Source of the DNA: Cylindrodendrum hubeiense
Lineage: Eukaryota > Ascomycota > Sordariomycetes > Hypocreales > Nectriaceae
DNA: 64,000 bases
Reading direction: 5' to 3'
Assembly (NCBI GenBank): GCA_014621425.1
Contig: JAANBB010000100.1
Span: 1-64,000, forward strand
Every line of letters begins with the position of its first letter. Positions within the stretch are counted from its first letter, which is position 1. The position numbers were made by a program, and so were the translations under genes. The notes below the pieces were generated by a model. That model saw only the letters and a program-made list of their open reading frames with translations. It made no database searches and had not been told where the DNA came from. Of the stretch, positions 60,818 through 64,000 are shown piece by piece.

Positions 60818-61988
60818 ATGCCGCCTCCAACCGGACATCGCGACGGAGATGCCGTTCAAGCCGTGAGTACCCCTGCACCAGTAGGCACCGACTGTTGGAC
60901 TCTATCCGGAGTCCAATAATAGTTGCAGTCAAGTCACCATCCAACCGTGTTCGCTAAAATTTATCGTCTAGTCGAAACGGGAGCGTGGCAGGGTGGCACA
61001 GCGTGAATATCGGAAGCGACATGCCTCTAGGTTCCAGAACCTGCAGGAGGAGAATCAGAGGCTGAAAAATGCTATCCAGAAAATCAGCCAGGTCGCCTCA
61101 AGCACCGAGCGTCGAGGGCAGGATCTCGAAGATGCCATCTCAGAAGCAGTTTCAATTGCTGGTATTCAAGTCAACGATCAAAGCCCGGCGGAAGAAACCT
61201 CCTCTTCTCAAGATAGCGAGTTGGTTTCACTGGTTGATCCGCCCCCGATACGCGAGATTTTGTCAGAGCAACGAACGTCCACAAATCAATCTGAAACCGA
61301 GTCGGAATCTCTCTCCCAGGGTTCTCAGTCATCTTTAACGCTAGATCGACAAATCTGGCTTGATACAGACCGCCTGGTACGAATATATGACGCCCCATCG
61401 GATGTGCTTCCATTCCTTGGGGACGGACTGTTCACCATCGCTGGGTGTCTTTACTGGGCGTGCACTTATTATGCCATCACTCTCTGGAAGAAGATGAAAA
61501 ACATTGAAGAGCCAGAACTTTCAGATCAAAGTCGATTTGACCGCATGTTCAACCACTCAAAGCATCTCGTCGACCGTGACTTCTTGATGTCCATTGCGCA
61601 GGCAAGGTTGGATTTCCGAAAGAAGGGATACATTGATCGAATACACCTGGAAGAATATCATGCCGAAAATGAGGCCATGGGGGAAGTGCATACTCTACTT
61701 CAACAGGAGTATGCAGATAAGAACGAGACCCTTCAATGGTGGAGGAAGCCTCAGGAGGTGGAGACCTATATCAAGCAGCATTTGACAGCAGATGAGCTTG
61801 TTGAGCTGCAGCAAATTTTGCAAGGTCGAGGCTCTGCAAGATCCCTACGAGCGTTTGCATCCCTTTTTGAGACCCTGGCTGAGACTTTTGTCTGTTTTGG
61901 GGACGGACCGCGATGGAATCTCGTCCACATTTCAATGACACTTGGGGCCTGGTTAGGGAATAGAAACAAATGGTGGGGGACATCTTAA
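60818..61988 (+). CDS. bZIP-like transcription factor with atypical basic region
   Basis: Exons 60818-60862 and 60972-61988 give 353 residues. The splice creates the basic region SKRERGRVAQREYRKRHASR at about 16-35, followed by a short zipper (FQNLQEENQRLKNAIQKI). Aligned with fungal AP-1-type factors (QNRAAQRAFR), the invariant Asn is Gly here (RGRVAQREYR), while the Arg of the core is kept. The middle is acidic and Ser/Gln-rich (SESLSQGSQSSL). The C-terminal 200 residues contain hydrophobic helices (LFTIAGCLYWACTYYAITLW) and a Trp-rich end. I do not recognise a named C-terminal domain. Such factors often control the metabolic cluster in which they lie. The palindromes in the adjacent promoter suggest self-regulation and control of the SDR gene (inference). 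Confidence 0.82.
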
Positions 61989-62433
61989 TGTTGTGAATTA
62001 CCCTCTGTTCGGGATAGATGCATTAGCGAAGGCAAGATATTTACTCATTGCAAGCTTCCCCGTATCTTAAGTGCTTCGCAAATAGCCGTGTCGATCATGT
62101 CCAGGGCTGGCGTAGATCATTTCTAGCCTATAGATTTACTAGCGACAGTGGCTAGCCATGCAACGTGATCACAGCATGATGGGAGCACATGGCGACATCG
62201 ACTACATCTGAGGCAACAAATGATATCCATTGTTTTACGTCTGCTGAGTAACAAATCTCCCAGAGCGATATGCATCCCACATTGCAACATTGCGGAGAAG
62301 AGGTATGGAGATCACATGTCCATCAATTATCAAAGGACAAAATACCATTTGCCGACGATCTTTCGGATCCTGAACCCTTTCTGTACGGCGAAACTCCCAT
62401 AACTCAAATCGCGACCTCTTCTCGACCGTCGCT
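61989..62433. other. Intergenic region between bZIP and dioxygenase genes
   Basis: The 445 bp include the dioxygenase promoter. GTGATCAC at about 62165-62172 is a palindrome. The TAACGTTA site is not present. Confidence 0.55.
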
Positions 62434-63868
62434 ATGTCAGCCGCAGTAGTTCAGCCCCCAGTCCCGGTCGGGCCTGTCGGCCAGCCCGACATTGCCTACA
62501 CCCCCAACTATGACTCTTATGTTGCTCGCGTAAAGCGACGCCAGGAGACAGAAACGCTCGACAGAACCTTACCAACTGGATTCCCCGAGAAACTCGTCTC
62601 AGATCTGGTCTGGGATGGCAGAGACTTGGCCAAGTCATATGACTGGGACTACTACTTGACTGAAGATGATCTCAAGGAACTTGACGAAGGCCTTCGGAGT
62701 TTTAAGGGTAAGATATGCCACCTTATCAAAAAGGTAGCGATTCTCAGCTGTTAATTACTTATAGCTCTCGATGTTCCCCTTGGCCAAATCAGCCAAGAGA
62801 CATTCGTGTTGCCGAAGCTCCATGATACCCTTCGCGCCATCTCCCGTGAAATCCACCAAGGCCATGGCTTCAAGGTTGTTCGTGGTGTGCCCGTAGACAA
62901 GTACACAAGAGAAGAGAACATCATTATATATGCTGGGCTGGCCTCTCATATTGCACCTGTCCGCGGTCGACAAGACCACCTTTGGCAAGGAAAACCTGCT
63001 GACGTCGTCATCTCCCACATCAAGGATATCAGCAGGGAAGTTGATGCCAGTAGAATCGGCGCCCCCGCATACACTGCTGAGAAGCAAGTATTCCACACTG
63101 ACGCTGGCGATGTCATTGCTCTGTTTGCCCTCGGGGAAGCGGCTGAAGGGGGGCAGAGCTATCTCTCCAGCAGTTGGCATGTATACAATGAGCTGGCCGC
63201 CACAAGGCCTGACCTCGTCCGAACTCTGGCAGAGCCATGGGCATCCGATGAGTAAGTTATCTTAGAAATCAAAGTGGAATTTGGAGTATGATCTAACATG
63301 ATGCAACAGATTCGGCAGAGCGGGAAAGAGGTATACCCTGCGTCCATTGGTGCATCATCAGCCTGCCACGGCTAAGGCTCCCGAACGTCTCATTATCCAG
63401 TATGCACGTCGTCAATTCACGGGCTACTGGGGCCTCCCTCGATCTTCAGACATCCCTCCTATAACTGAAGCTCAAGCAGAGGCTCTGGATACGCTGCACT
63501 TCCTAGCCGAGAAGTATGCGGCGTCATTGAACTTCCACAAGGGAGATATTCAATTCGTGAACAACCTAAGTATCTTCCACGCTCGCGGAGGGTTCAAAGA
63601 TTCATCAGAAAAACAGTATGTCGACGAAATAATGGATATGGAAACATAATATGCTGACTTTGTTCTCTTTCCTAGACGCCACCTCGTCCGCCTCTGGCTC
63701 CGAGACCCTGAGCTTGCCTGGGAGACGCCAGAGGTGCTACAACCGCGGTGGGACAATCTGTACGATGGAGTAACACCTGAGAGAACAGTTTTCCCCCTTC
63801 AACCAGCGATACGGAGCAGTAGTGACGCGTCTAGCGTTAAAGCTGCTCAAAGGTTCGGTAAAACTTAG
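62434..63868 (+). CDS. TauD/TfdA-family Fe(II)/2-oxoglutarate dioxygenase
   Basis: Exons 62434-62707, 62765-63251, 63310-63615 and 63676-63868 give 419 residues. The jelly-roll core has the iron ligands HTD in VFHTDAGDVIALFAL and the distal His in NNLSIFHARGGF, followed by the 2-oxoglutarate-binding Arg region RHLVRLWLRDPELAW. The N-terminal block GFPEKLVSDLVWDGRDLAKS and the HGFKVVRGVP segment match fungal TauD-like proteins. The family hydroxylates small substrates (taurine, sulfonates, amino acids, carnitine precursors, natural products) and uses oxygen, iron and 2-oxoglutarate. The substrate here cannot be told. It is the last gene in the window, 132 bp from the edge, so the cluster may continue to the right. 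Confidence 0.92.
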
Positions 63869-64000
63869 GGTCTAGCAATGGTCTACGTTGTGAACTTGTT
63901 AGGCTTCGCTTTTCCTTATTTTCTTCAATGTAAAGCAATTGGTGGACTGTGTCTCACATAAATATTGAAGGTTATGGGAGGTGTGAAAATCGGCTATTTA

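Noticed and set aside
1..64000. tRNA genes, rRNA, CRISPR arrays, intact transposons
   Set aside because: I looked for B-box-like TTC motifs with cloverleaf context, regular spaced repeats, transposase frames and terminal repeats and recognised none; a tRNA scan was not possible.

Overview
The window is nuclear DNA from a filamentous ascomycete (Pezizomycotina). A Sordariomycete is the best guess, inferred from protein style rather than from a search. The evidence is short introns (about 50-190 nt) with GTRNGT-like donors and CTAAC-type branch points, compact genes separated by long pyrimidine-rich promoters, and typical fungal families: Opi1, UVDE, LCL2, Zn2Cys6 and bZIP regulators, a LaeA-like methyltransferase and a CorA-like fusion. 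I rebuilt exon-intron structures by hand from frame continuity and conserved motifs. I recognised no tRNA, rRNA, CRISPR array or intact transposon.

Left part (0-24.7 kb), mostly housekeeping: the 3' part of a mitochondrial ribosomal protein mL57 gene; a multi-pass membrane protein; a DJ-1/Hsp31-like protein; a secreted type-B carboxylesterase; Opi1; the AP-1 mu subunit; a 4 kb stretch with only a degraded-looking ORF; a SETD6/Rkm4-like SET methyltransferase; UV damage endonuclease UVDE; and a membrane-anchored RING-H2 protein.

Middle (24.7-53 kb): a gene desert of about 9.3 kb lies upstream of a transcription factor with two complete Zn2Cys6 clusters. It is followed by protein phosphatase inhibitor 2, LCL2 and bL27m (divergent pair; bL27m carries an apparent one-base frameshift), a large protein with a C2H2 finger and a C-terminal CENP-C-like cupin, a 1358-residue fusion of an alpha/beta hydrolase to a CorA-like transporter, and a Pro/Ala-rich repeat protein.

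Right part (54.2-63.9 kb): five genes that look like a small metabolic or transport cluster. They are a LaeA/UMTA-like methyltransferase, an APC-family amino-acid permease, a short-chain dehydrogenase, a bZIP-like regulator and a TauD/TfdA dioxygenase. The dehydrogenase and the regulator are divergent, and their 522 bp shared promoter holds four copies of the palindrome TAACGTTA plus a related TCAACGTTGA. The regulator's basic region has Gly where bZIP proteins have an invariant Asn. This regulator-site pair, in a cluster without a PKS or NRPS inside the window, is the best candidate here for something undescribed.
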